A program made the translations under genes and the position numbers. The notes below the pieces were generated by a model that worked only from the letters and a program-made list of their open reading frames with translations, was not told the origin of the DNA and ran no database searches. Below are positions 1 through 6,762 of a stretch of DNA of 6,995 nucleotides, in pieces; position 1 is the stretch's first letter, and each line of letters starts with the position of its first letter. The DNA is from Rhodospirillales bacterium (GTDB lineage: Bacteria > Pseudomonadota > Alphaproteobacteria > Rhodospirillales > UBA2165): NCBI GenBank assembly GCA_013204125.1, contig JABMOP010000215.1, forward strand, positions 1-6,995, in the 5' to 3' direction.

Positions 1-241
1 CATATTGCCGGTGGTATCGATCACCATGGTGACTTTCGGCTTTCTCTTGGGCGGGACGGTGGTGGTGGAAACAATTTTCGCCCTCAACGGCCTCGGCTTC
101 GAAGCCTTCCAAGCGATCATCCGCCAAGATTTTCCAGTGCTGCAATCGGTGGTGCTGTTTATTTCCGCTATTTATATCGGATTGACCCTGCTTTCCGATT
201 TGATCAACGCGCAGCTCGATCCGCGCATTCGGCTTAGCTGA
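1..241 (+). CDS. ABC transporter permease, DppB/OppB type (C-terminal fragment)
   Basis: This is the last 79 residues of an inner-membrane permease of the peptide/nickel ABC importer family; the reading frame is already open at position 2, so the start lies outside the window. The visible part has the family's usual C-terminal pattern: a GGTVVVETIFALNGLG stretch (about residues 17-32 of the fragment), a short periplasmic segment with a QDFPVLQ motif, a last transmembrane helix, and the ending LDPRIRLS. In known systems DppB pairs with DppC to form the channel, energised by DppD/DppF ATPases and fed by a periplasmic binding protein. Its TGA stop shares its final A with the AGGAGG ribosome-binding site of the next gene, so the two are almost certainly cotranscribed and probably translationally coupled. 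The substrate (peptide, nickel, opine, sugar) cannot be told from this fragment. The TTG at position 5 is an internal codon, not a start. Confidence 0.93.
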   Translation, partial: ILPVVSITMVTFGFLLGGTVVVETIFALNGLGFEAFQAIIRQDFPVLQSVVLFISAIYIGLTLLSDLINAQLDPRIRLS

Positions 242-246
242 GGAGG
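241..246 (+). promoter_or_regulatory. Shine-Dalgarno site of the DppC-type permease
   Basis: A perfect AGGAGG ends 6 bases before the ATG at 253 and overlaps the stop codon of the upstream permease by one base. It fixes the start of the next gene and suggests coupled translation. Confidence 0.85.
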
Positions 247-252
247 CCTGAT

Positions 253-1203
253 ATGACACCCAGTGACCGAGCCGCCGCCGCAACAATGACCACCGCCGAA
301 GCCCAAGAGGCCCAAGAACTAAGTGACATTTTCGAAGTCGAAACACCGACTCCGTACGAAATCATGAAGCTTCGGGCGCGCTCGCACCCGGGCTTTCTGA
401 TCGGGACATCGGTGGTTTTAGTGGTTTTCCTTGTCGCCGTCTTCGCAAATTACATTGCCCCGTTTGATCCTTATGACCAGGATATTTCCCGCCGCCTTAT
501 CAACCCGATCTGGGGGATCGGCGGATCGTGGGAAAACCCCCTCGGCACCGACGCTTTCGGCCGTGATTATATCAGCCGGGTCATTCACGGCGCCCGCGTC
601 TCGATGATCGTCGGCATCGTCGCGCCCTTGATCGCGGCGTGCGTCGGCACCATCATCGGCATGATCGGTGGTTATTTCGGCGGCCGCATCGATGCGGTGG
701 CCATGTACCTGATAAATTCCAAACTGGCACTGCCCGGCCTCGTCGTCGCGTTATCCTTGGTCGCCGTGTTCGGTGGCTCGGTTACGGTTCTGGTGTTGGT
801 GCTGGCGTTCCTGTTTTGGGATCGTTACGCCATTGTTCTTCGAACCGTGACGCAGCAAATTCGCTCGCAGGATTTTGTTACCGCGGCGGAAGCCGTCGGC
901 TGTTCGTTGCCGCGCATCATCTTCAGCGAAATTCTTCCCAATGTGATGAACCAGATTATCGTTATTCTGACCTTGGAAATGGCCATCGCCATTTTGATCG
1001 AAGCGACCCTTTCGTTCCTCGGCCTCGGCATTCAGCCGCCGACACCGACCTGGGGCAATTTGATCGCCGAAGGACGTAACTTCATGTTCTTCAAACCCTA
1101 TCTGGTGACGATCCCCGGTATCTGCCTGTTCTTCCTGGCCATCGCCATCAACATGATGGGCGACGGCATCCGCGATATCACGGCGCCGGAAGGGCGGAAC
1201 TAG
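253..1203 (+). CDS. ABC transporter permease, DppC/OppC type
   Basis: This is a complete 316-residue inner-membrane permease, partner of the DppB-type protein just upstream (11-base gap). Residues 1-45 form a hydrophilic, Ala/Glu-rich cytoplasmic leader, longer than in many DppC proteins. A first membrane helix runs at about 48-70, followed by the family's NPLGTDAFGRDYISRVIHGA segment (about 95-114). The EAA-type loop that docks on the ATPase is at about 211-230 (AAEAVGCSLPRIIFSEILPN). After it come further membrane helices with the FLGLGIQPPTPTWGN signature (255-269). Length and motifs match OppC/DppC with no sign of damage. The start is well supported by an AGGAGG six bases upstream. The gene ends 15 bases before the stop of the convergent CoA ligase, so the ATPase genes are not downstream and must be to the left or elsewhere. 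The substrate is undetermined; the family carries peptides, nickel, opines and some oligosaccharides. Confidence 0.96.
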   Translation: MTPSDRAAAATMTTAEAQEAQELSDIFEVETPTPYEIMKLRARSHPGFLIGTSVVLVVFLVAVFANYIAPFDPYDQDISRRLINPIWGIGGSWENPLGTDAFGRDYISRVIHGARVSMIVGIVAPLIAACVGTIIGMIGGYFGGRIDAVAMYLINSKLALPGLVVALSLVAVFGGSVTVLVLVLAFLFWDRYAIVLRTVTQQIRSQDFVTAAEAVGCSLPRIIFSEILPNVMNQIIVILTLEMAIAILIEATLSFLGLGIQPPTPTWGNLIAEGRNFMFFKPYLVTIPGICLFFLAIAINMMGDGIRDITAPEGRN

Positions 1204-1218
1204 GCTTCACACGAAGGA

Positions 1219-2778
1219 TTATTTAGCCGCGTCGCTCAATATTTGGGCGGCGGCGGCGATATCTTTTTTGACCAGCTTGCCGACTTCGTTGGTCGGAAAT
1301 TCGTCAAAGAAGAACACATTTTTAGGCTTTTTATAGCCGGCCAATTTGTCGGCGCAGAAATCTAGAATCTCAGCTTCGGTGCAGCCCTCCCGGGCGACGG
1401 CACAGGCAACCACCTTTTCCCCCCATTCATGGTCGCTAACACCAACCACGGAAATGAGATCCACCTTGGGGTGTTCGGCCAGAACCGCCTCGATCTCGGC
1501 TGGGTAGACATTGACGCCGCCGGTCTTAATCATGTCGCGGGACCGCCCGGCGAGCCAGATATAGCCAGCTTCGTCTTTGACAATAATGTCGCCGGTCACC
1601 AGCCAGCCGTCTTTGAAGGCGCGGGCGGTGTCTTCGGGCCGGTTCCAATAGCCTTCGGTCATGGATGGCCCCCTGACCATCATTTCGCCAAATTCTCCGG
1701 CGGCCACCGGCTGCATATCTTTATCCACAGCTTCGATGCGGAACAATGGCGCTTCGGTGCCGAGCGACGACATGCGGTCCGGTGTACCGGGATTATTCAG
1801 CGCCTCTTCGACCTCGCCGGGCAGCATATAAGAGACATAGCCGCCGGTTTCGGTTGACCCATAGGCGTTGACGAAACCGCCTAAAAACGTTGAATTGGCT
1901 TGAATGCGCTGCATACCGGGCCGGGAGTCTCCGGTGGCGCTGGTGCCGGTCAGAAGCCTGAGGCTCGACAAATCAACCCGCGCCAAATCCGCATGATCGG
2001 CAAAGCGGTCGAACAAGGAGAGGATGGCAAAGGTCATGGTCGCCCGTTCGCGTTCAATCCATTCGAATAAATCTTCAACCTCGAATTTCGGCCGGATGAT
2101 CGTCGGGATACCCGCCAATACATGCGTTGTCAGCATATGAACGCCGAGCCCCGCCGAAATCGGCATGCCGATCAGGGCGCGGTCATCGGCGAAATGAGGC
2201 ACTTTGGATAAATAGACCAAGACGTTGGTAAGATATTTGATGTGGGTGCGCATACAGCCCTTCGGAAATCCGGTGGTCCCGGTTGTATACTTAATGGCAA
2301 ATACAGAATTCGGATCAATGGCGATATCGGGTTCTGTCTCGGGCGCGCCGGCGATCAAGGCTTCATAGTCATCAGCCCCGCCGGCGCCGGCGCCAATCGA
2401 AATCACCCGTTCGACCGAGCCAAGATCACCCGAAATTTCCATCACTTGAGAGAGCGTCTCGGCCCCGACGGCGACAATTTTCGCGCCCACATCATTAACG
2501 ATATAGGAAATTTCGCGGCCGACCGAACGCGGCATGATACCGACGGATATGCCGCCGGCCTTGGCGACGGCAAAATACATTTCCACCAATTGGGTGCAGT
2601 TGCTCAAGATATAGGCGACGCGGTCGCCGGGGCGAAGCCCGCGCCCGATCAAGCCATTTGCCAGCCGGTTCACGCGCCGGTCCAATTGGGACCAGTTCAT
2701 GCGCTGATCGCCGAATATAAGCGCTTCGCCGTCTGGATTTCGCCGCCTGTTGGCAGCTACGAGATCGCCGATCAGCAT
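1219..2778 (-). CDS. AMP-forming acyl-CoA synthetase / CoA ligase (ANL superfamily)
   Basis: This 519-residue adenylate-forming enzyme should activate a carboxylic acid with ATP to an acyl-AMP and then form the CoA thioester in the cytoplasm. The core motifs are present and in order: the P-loop-like YTTGTTGFPKG (164-174), the NAYGSTE motif (304-310), GWLVTGD (391-397), the hinge GRSRDMIKTGGVNVYPAEIE (411-430), and PTNEVGKLVK (495-504), where Lys501 is the expected catalytic lysine. Length is normal for medium-chain, aromatic or fatty acid CoA ligases; I cannot assign the acid. The ATG start gives a standard N-terminus. It lies 6 bases after the stop of the upstream MarR gene, with only a weak purine-rich AAGAAG as ribosome-binding site, so coupled translation is likely. 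A Gly/Ala-rich run at 129-134 comes from a GC-rich microsatellite-like stretch and is probably a surface loop. The MarR pairing resembles aromatic-acid degradation loci, but that is context only. Confidence 0.93.
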   Translation of the reverse strand: MLIGDLVAANRRRNPDGEALIFGDQRMNWSQLDRRVNRLANGLIGRGLRPGDRVAYILSNCTQLVEMYFAVAKAGGISVGIMPRSVGREISYIVNDVGAKIVAVGAETLSQVMEISGDLGSVERVISIGAGAGGADDYEALIAGAPETEPDIAIDPNSVFAIKYTTGTTGFPKGCMRTHIKYLTNVLVYLSKVPHFADDRALIGMPISAGLGVHMLTTHVLAGIPTIIRPKFEVEDLFEWIERERATMTFAILSLFDRFADHADLARVDLSSLRLLTGTSATGDSRPGMQRIQANSTFLGGFVNAYGSTETGGYVSYMLPGEVEEALNNPGTPDRMSSLGTEAPLFRIEAVDKDMQPVAAGEFGEMMVRGPSMTEGYWNRPEDTARAFKDGWLVTGDIIVKDEAGYIWLAGRSRDMIKTGGVNVYPAEIEAVLAEHPKVDLISVVGVSDHEWGEKVVACAVAREGCTEAEILDFCADKLAGYKKPKNVFFFDEFPTNEVGKLVKKDIAAAAQILSDAAK

Positions 2779-2784
2779 TGATCG

Positions 2785-3309
2785 CTATTTCTTCTTAGAT
2801 GATTTCTCAACACCATAGGCCAGAAGCGTATCGATGGCATTGCTGAGCGCCGCATATTCGTCGGCATCTAATTGGCTGAGCAATGCCTTTTGGCCGCGCC
2901 GCGCGAACACCACTTGCTTGTTGTAGTAATCTTGCCCCGCCCCAGTGACAACGAATGTTGCGCTGCGTCTATCTTTGGGGTCGGCTTCCCGGTGCGCGAG
3001 CCCAAGTTTCACCAAGCCCGCCGCCGCGCGGCTGACCTGCGCCTTGTCCAGATGCATTTCGGCGGCGATGGCGCGAATGGTTGTCGGCGAATTGATACAG
3101 AGAAAACTCAGCAGCCTGGTTTCGGTGAGACCGATCTCCAAACCGTTGCCCAGACGTTTTTCCGTTCCCCGGTCGATGATGCGGCTCAGCATGCCCAACC
3201 GATAAGATAGAAAGTCGAGCACGTGCATCTGATCGACCTGATCTAAGAATTTTTTGCACTCGTCATTGGCGGCGCGCAGCGCCGGATCAGGATTTTGCAA
3301 TATTCGCAC
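2785..3309 (-). CDS. MarR-family winged helix-turn-helix transcriptional regulator
   Basis: This 174-residue protein has MarR-family architecture: a dimerisation helix from about residue 28, and a winged HTH at about 61-125. The recognition helix is around 88-102 (DKAQVSRAAAGLVKLG), and the wing carries the conserved DPKDRRS (110-116). A long C-terminal dimerisation helix ends in a lysine-rich tail. Such proteins bind DNA as dimers and usually repress nearby genes until a small ligand releases them. It is first in a two-gene unit with the CoA ligase and probably controls itself and that gene, perhaps also the divergent MetE-like gene. I chose the GTG at 3309 because an in-frame TAG lies just upstream (3325-3327) and an AGGGGA sits 11 bases before it. 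The ATG at 3226-3228 (residue 28) is an alternative that would remove a 27-residue extension but keep the full MarR fold. The ligand is unknown. Confidence 0.9.
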   Translation of the reverse strand: MRILQNPDPALRAANDECKKFLDQVDQMHVLDFLSYRLGMLSRIIDRGTEKRLGNGLEIGLTETRLLSFLCINSPTTIRAIAAEMHLDKAQVSRAAAGLVKLGLAHREADPKDRRSATFVVTGAGQDYYNKQVVFARRGQKALLSQLDADEYAALSNAIDTLLAYGVEKSSKKK

Positions 3310-3357
3310 CCTAACTTTATTCCCCTAATGAGCGACTTCGGCATACGCAGCCCGCCG

Positions 3358-3369
3358 CTATACTTATAG
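3358..3369. repeat. Short inverted repeat CTATA-N2-TATAG
   Basis: Perfect 5-base arms flank a 2-base centre, in an AT-rich stretch about 50 bases upstream of the MarR start. On the minus strand the site includes TATAAG, a possible -10 box. It is a candidate operator or promoter element for the MarR unit, but is short enough to arise by chance. Confidence 0.3.
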
Positions 3370-3376
3370 TACACAG

Positions 3377-3404
3377 AGTATCCGCAGATTGTTGTACGAA
3401 TCAA
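3377..3404 (-). promoter_or_regulatory. Candidate promoter of the marR-CoA ligase unit, overlapping a TTG-N10-CAA dyad
   Basis: On the minus strand TTGATT (3404-3399) and GATACT (3382-3377) are separated by 16 bases; each matches 4 of 6 positions of the sigma-70 consensus. The -35 overlaps a loose dyad, TTGTTGTACGAATCAA (3389-3404 on the plus strand), with symmetric TTG-x-T and A-x-CAA ends. A dyad of that size over a -35 box is a plausible MarR autorepression site. Eye-based, so low confidence. Confidence 0.3.
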
Positions 3405-3454
3405 TAGTGGAGAATCCTACCTTTTTTATGGCGCCGCCCGCCCGATCACGCCCA

Positions 3455-3468
3455 TCGGTCGGGACCGA
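3455..3468. repeat. Perfect inverted repeat TCGGTC-GG-GACCGA
   Basis: Six-base perfect arms flank a GG centre, just before an AT-rich run (ATTAAATATA). The 2-base centre suits a dimeric DNA-binding protein better than an RNA hairpin, although a 5-pair stem with a CGGG loop is possible. It lies 43 bases upstream of the candidate -35 box of the MetE-like gene, so an operator role is possible. Confidence 0.4.
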
Positions 3469-3485
3469 ATTAAATATACCAGATT

Positions 3486-3500
3486 CCGGACCGGCTCCGG
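3486..3500. repeat. Inverted repeat CCGGA-N5-TCCGG
   Basis: Perfect 5-base arms flank a 5-base centre, located 10 bases upstream of the candidate -35 box at 3511. It could be an operator half-site pair, or simply a consequence of local GC bias. Confidence 0.25.
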
Positions 3501-3510
3501 CAGTGCATGG

Positions 3511-3539
3511 TTGACGGGAGGGCCAAATTTCCCGATGAT
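3511..3539 (+). promoter_or_regulatory. Candidate sigma-70-type promoter of the MetE-like gene
   Basis: TTGACG (3511-3516, 5 of 6 consensus matches) is followed after 17 bases by GATGAT (3534-3539, 4 of 6). Transcription would start near 3546 and give a leader of roughly 57 bases before the ATG at 3603. This promoter lies downstream of the in-frame ATG at 3507 and so supports the shorter protein. Confidence 0.4.
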
Positions 3540-3586
3540 CTGCCCAATGATTTTAGAATTTTTGGCAATCCGCCGAAGCAATTCCT

Positions 3587-3593
3587 GGGAGGG
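3587..3593 (+). promoter_or_regulatory. Shine-Dalgarno site of the MetE-like gene
   Basis: The purine run GGGAGGG ends 9 bases before the ATG at 3603. No comparable site precedes the in-frame ATG at 3507, so this decides the start. Confidence 0.75.
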
Positions 3594-3602
3594 ATTTTGA
3601 AT

Positions 3603-4787
3603 ATGCTTGACGCCAGCAAAGATATCATACTTCCGACAACGATCATCGGCTCGTTGCCGAGACCGTCATGGCATACCGCCAAATTGGGCGAGAAAAATTT
3701 CCTGGAAGCTATGGTTGATGCGCCGTGGCGCGAACAATACACCGATGCCGTCGGTGTCGCGATCCGCGACCAAGAAGCGGCCGGCCTTGATATCTACACC
3801 GATGGCGATGCCCATTACGACGAGGAAGTCGGCGGCCAAAGCTGGACCAGTTACCCGCTCTTTCACATGGAAGGCTTTGATCGTAAAAACCCGGAAGCCG
3901 CAGTTTGGCGCGGCGGAACCATCGGTTTTCCACCGGGCCATATCTTGCATGATTACCTGGAAGCCCGCGTCATGCCGGCCATCATCGGCCCGGTCGGTCC
4001 GGGTGATCTGCAATACGCCGCGATGTGGAAAACCGCCCAGCGCATGACCAAAAAACCTGTCAAATTCGGCACCATCACGCCCGAACTTCTGGGCGCCGCC
4101 GTCGATGACAAATTTTATAGCGATCCGGTCGAACGCATCATGGCGTTATCGGACGCCATCAACGCGGAATTACACGATCTCGCCGATGCCGGTTGCCCGG
4201 TGATCCAGATGGAAGAGCCGCAAATCCACATGGTCCCGGCGCGTGGGCCGGTTTTCGGCAAGCTCGATATGGCCGAACTGGTGGACGTGTTCAATAATAC
4301 GGTGAAGGGTCTTGGCGATAAAACCGAGGTCTGGTGCCACACCTGTTGGGGCAACCCGTCGCAACAACGCATGTTCATTGAAATCCAAAGCTATAAGCCG
4401 GCTCTGGAACACCTCAACAATGTCGAAGCGGACGTCATTACCTTCGAAAGCTGCTCGTCCGGGCATATCGATATCGAAGCCATCGGCGAACAGATTACCG
4501 ACAAAAAAATCGGTCTCGGCGTCATCGACCATCATTCCTTGCAAGTCGAACGCCCGGAAGAAATCGCCGAAGTTATTCGCGGCGCGCTTAAACATATCCC
4601 AGCGGAACGGCTGATCCTTTGTTCCGATTGCGGCATGGGCCGCGAAGGCATGAGCCGCCGCCACGCAAATTATAAAATGGTGTCGATGGTGCTCGGCACA
4701 AACATGGTGCGCAAAGAACTGGGCCTGCCGGAAGCCGAATGTCTGACCGCAGACGGCCGTTATTCGCTGACCCGCACCGAAGATTAA
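3603..4787 (+). CDS. Stand-alone MetE catalytic-domain protein (cobalamin-independent methionine synthase superfamily)
   Basis: This 394-residue protein corresponds to the C-terminal, zinc-binding barrel of MetE alone; classical MetE is about 750 residues and has an extra N-terminal half. It opens with the family's TTIIGSLPRP (12-21). The zinc ligands are all visible: His246 and Cys248 in WCHTCWGN, Glu282 in DVITFES, Cys343 in SDCGMG. The D-x-H-S motif carrying the proposed acid histidine is present as DHHS (309-312). The family is known to transfer methyl or alkyl groups to zinc-bound thiols; members include core methionine synthases (Mes types) and epoxyalkane:coenzyme M transferase. Two positions that I align with homocysteine-binding acids look altered (Asp69 in TDGDAH, Glu204 in MEEPQ), so a non-homocysteine thiol is possible. 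I start it at 3603 because of the GGGAGGG site; the frame stays open to an ATG at 3507. No methionine-pathway gene or recognisable MesX partner is nearby. Confidence 0.88.
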   Translation: MLDASKDIILPTTIIGSLPRPSWHTAKLGEKNFLEAMVDAPWREQYTDAVGVAIRDQEAAGLDIYTDGDAHYDEEVGGQSWTSYPLFHMEGFDRKNPEAAVWRGGTIGFPPGHILHDYLEARVMPAIIGPVGPGDLQYAAMWKTAQRMTKKPVKFGTITPELLGAAVDDKFYSDPVERIMALSDAINAELHDLADAGCPVIQMEEPQIHMVPARGPVFGKLDMAELVDVFNNTVKGLGDKTEVWCHTCWGNPSQQRMFIEIQSYKPALEHLNNVEADVITFESCSSGHIDIEAIGEQITDKKIGLGVIDHHSLQVERPEEIAEVIRGALKHIPAERLILCSDCGMGREGMSRRHANYKMVSMVLGTNMVRKELGLPEAECLTADGRYSLTRTED

Positions 4788-4799
4788 TCCCCTATCGGA

Positions 4800-6755
4800 T
4801 CAAACGAAGATCAGGCTGATCTCGGGGACCAGGACAAGCAGCACCGTCACCGCCAGCATGATGAGGACGAACGGAAAGGCGCCCTGGAATATATCGCCCA
4901 AGGTGATGTCCGGATCGTTCAGGGTCGATTTGACCACATAACAGGTCAGCCCCACCGGCGGGGTCAGCAGCCCGATTTCGACGGCGACCACCGAGACAAT
5001 GCCGAACCAGACCAGATCGCCGCCCAAACCGACGACCACCGGCAGCGCCAGCGGCAGGATGATCAGCATGATCGAGATCGAATCCAGAACCATGCCAAGC
5101 ACGATCAGCAGCAATATATAGGTCGCCATGAAGCCTAAGAAGCCAAGCCCCGCCGACGCAATCAACTCGCTTGTATATTGCGGCAACCCGGACATGGCGA
5201 GCATGCGGCTATAGATGTTGGCAGCCAGGATCAGGAACAGGATCGAAACGGTAATATGGCCGGTTTCGACCACAACCTCCCAGAACCTCATTAAGTCGAT
5301 TTTGCGCCGGGCGATGGCGATTATCAGCGCGCCCGCAGCGCCGGCGGCGCCGGCTTCGGCCGGCGTCAATATGCCGCCGTAAATGCCGCCGAGAACGACG
5401 AAGATCAAAAGCGCAATCGGGAACAGCTTGATAATCGACGACTTAAGCGTTTCGCCGGCTTCATCTTCATCAATTTTATGGCCGCCGACAAAATTGGGCA
5501 TTTTATGGGCCATCCAAATGATCCCAAGCGCCATGAAAAGAGCCAGAATAAGGCCCGGCACGACGGCCGCCAGGAACAAGATGCCGACCGATGTCTCGGC
5601 CAAAAAGCCGTAAATAATCAGCAGCAGGCTGGGCGGGATCAACATGCCGAGGACGGACGTTCCGGCGACAACGCCGACCGAAAATTTCTTCGTATAACCA
5701 TAGCGCCGCATTTCGGGGGTCGCAATTTTGCTAAAGACCGCCGCCGATGCGATGGACGAGCCGGTAATGGCGGCAAAAATTGCGTTGGCGACCACCGTCG
5801 CGACACCCAACCCGCCTTTGACCCGGCGTAAAAACCAGCGCGCTAAATCGAAAGTTTCGCGCCCGATATCGGAAGCGCCGACCAGCAACCCCATCATCAC
5901 GAATAGCGGGATCACCGCCAAAACATGGTTGCGTAAAAATTCCGTCCCGGCTTGATAGAGCGTTCGCTCCGCGATGATCGGGTTATCGCGTATCAGCCAA
6001 ATTCCGAAAAATCCAAGAACGATCAGCGCGGTGCCGATATGCATGCCGAAAGCGATGAAAATCAGCATAAAGAGGACCGATACCAACCCGATCACGACAT
6101 TCGATGGCTCCGATTGGGCAAACGCCCAGGCGGCTAAGACGACCGCAATAAAGGCTATGGCCACCGGCCACCCGGTGCGCGCTTCGCCGTCGCCGGAACG
6201 CGCTCGCAATACATGACGCCGAAAATTGATCAGATCGGCAATGAATTGGGATATGAAGACGACGGCGGTGACCACTGCGCCAACAAACATGATCAGCCGG
6301 AATGGCCACAACAATAATATCACACCGGTCGGCATACCATCGACTTCCATTTCGAGGAACGATGAGACGAGGTGCGGATACGTCACCCAGGACAGCGCGA
6401 TGAACACCACCGCACCAATTAAATTGAACGCCGCGCTAATGCCGGCGCCGGCGATGGGCCGGTTTCCGTCGAGCCAGCCGGTCACCAATTCAGCGCGAGT
6501 GAAGCGCCCCATAAGCAGCGTGTGGGCGAGTTGCAGATAAACAATGCTGAGGACGGAATAAGCGAGGATTTCCGCAACGCCGCGGATCGGCGCGTTTAAA
6601 ACATTGCGGCCGAAAATATCGGCGCAAACCAACACCATGACAAAGCTTACCCAGACGGCGCCAAGGCTGTTCATCCATAATGGGATCGTAGAAAGCCCGC
6701 CGCCGAGACGCCTTAAAAAGGGCGCACCGGCGGCAAGTTCTGTATTGATCTGCAA
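4800..6755 (-). CDS. TRAP transporter fused small and large permease (DctQM type)
   Basis: This 651-residue inner-membrane protein joins both TRAP membrane subunits. Residues about 25-180 form the DctQ-like part with four membrane helices and the FGRNVLNAPIRGVAEIL segment (48-64). A basic linker (179-195) and an extra connecting helix (about 198-213) follow, as in fused SiaQM proteins. From about 217 the DctM-like part carries ITGSSIASAAVFSKIATPEM (330-349), GTSVLGMLIPPSLLLIIYG (365-383), GGILTPAEAGAAGA (460-473) and VEIGLLTPPVGLTCYVV (592-608). TRAP systems use an ion gradient, usually sodium, to import organic acids delivered by a periplasmic binding protein. The start is TTG at 6755: an in-frame TAG lies at 6764-6762, and the next usable start, ATG at residue 28, falls inside the first helix. 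The binding-protein gene is immediately upstream. The substrate is unknown. The gene ends 12 bases from the convergent MetE-like gene. Confidence 0.94.
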   Translation of the reverse strand: MQINTELAAGAPFLRRLGGGLSTIPLWMNSLGAVWVSFVMVLVCADIFGRNVLNAPIRGVAEILAYSVLSIVYLQLAHTLLMGRFTRAELVTGWLDGNRPIAGAGISAAFNLIGAVVFIALSWVTYPHLVSSFLEMEVDGMPTGVILLLWPFRLIMFVGAVVTAVVFISQFIADLINFRRHVLRARSGDGEARTGWPVAIAFIAVVLAAWAFAQSEPSNVVIGLVSVLFMLIFIAFGMHIGTALIVLGFFGIWLIRDNPIIAERTLYQAGTEFLRNHVLAVIPLFVMMGLLVGASDIGRETFDLARWFLRRVKGGLGVATVVANAIFAAITGSSIASAAVFSKIATPEMRRYGYTKKFSVGVVAGTSVLGMLIPPSLLLIIYGFLAETSVGILFLAAVVPGLILALFMALGIIWMAHKMPNFVGGHKIDEDEAGETLKSSIIKLFPIALLIFVVLGGIYGGILTPAEAGAAGAAGALIIAIARRKIDLMRFWEVVVETGHITVSILFLILAANIYSRMLAMSGLPQYTSELIASAGLGFLGFMATYILLLIVLGMVLDSISIMLIILPLALPVVVGLGGDLVWFGIVSVVAVEIGLLTPPVGLTCYVVKSTLNDPDITLGDIFQGAFPFVLIMLAVTVLLVLVPEISLIFV

Positions 6756-6762
6756 GGTACTC

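Larger units (their letters stand above)
3310..3602. other. Divergent intergenic regulatory region (293 bases)
   Basis: This region separates the minus-strand MarR/CoA ligase unit from the plus-strand MetE-like gene. I find no convincing small gene in it. It holds AT-rich stretches (around 3356-3425 and 3468-3485), short inverted repeats listed separately, and weak promoter-like hexamers in both directions. I looked for SAM-type and cobalamin riboswitch signatures because of the MetE-like gene and recognised none, but by eye only. Confidence 0.6.

Noticed and set aside
5..241. Treating the TTG at position 5 as the start of a small 78-residue protein
   Set aside because: The sequence is clearly the C-terminal end of a DppB-type permease and the frame is open to the window edge.
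1204..1218. CTTC-ACAC-GAAG hairpin between the convergent permease and CoA ligase genes
   Set aside because: Only four pairs and no T-tract in either direction, so it is not a credible terminator.
2378..2397. GGCGCC-type repetitive stretch in the CoA ligase, considered as a microsatellite or repeat element
   Set aside because: It simply encodes a short Gly/Ala loop in frame and is too short to be a separate element.
2242..2781. Plus-strand open frame of 179 codons opposite the CoA ligase
   Set aside because: It lies wholly antisense to a gene with complete family motifs, and its composition (Gly, Ala, Asp, His, Asn rich) is typical of an antisense shadow in GC-rich DNA.
3408..3427. GTGGAGAATCCTAC followed by a T-tract, resembling an intrinsic terminator on the plus strand
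   Set aside because: The stem has a wobble and a mismatch and is too weak. There is also no plus-strand gene just upstream for it to terminate.
3310..3602. A SAM or cobalamin riboswitch upstream of the MetE-like gene
   Set aside because: No B12-box or SAM-II-like conserved segments were recognisable, and the best promoter leaves a leader of only about 57 bases. A covariance-model search would be decisive.
4170..4664. Minus-strand open frame of 164 codons opposite the MetE-like gene
   Set aside because: It overlaps the zinc-site region of a well-supported gene, has no recognisable family features, and has no good ribosome-binding site that I could see.
4788..4828. TCCCC...GGGGA pairing and the GATCAG-N-CTGATC palindrome at the convergent MetE-like/TRAP junction
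   Set aside because: The first has a short stem and a long loop, and the second lies in the coding end of the permease with a 1-base centre. Neither is followed by a T-tract.
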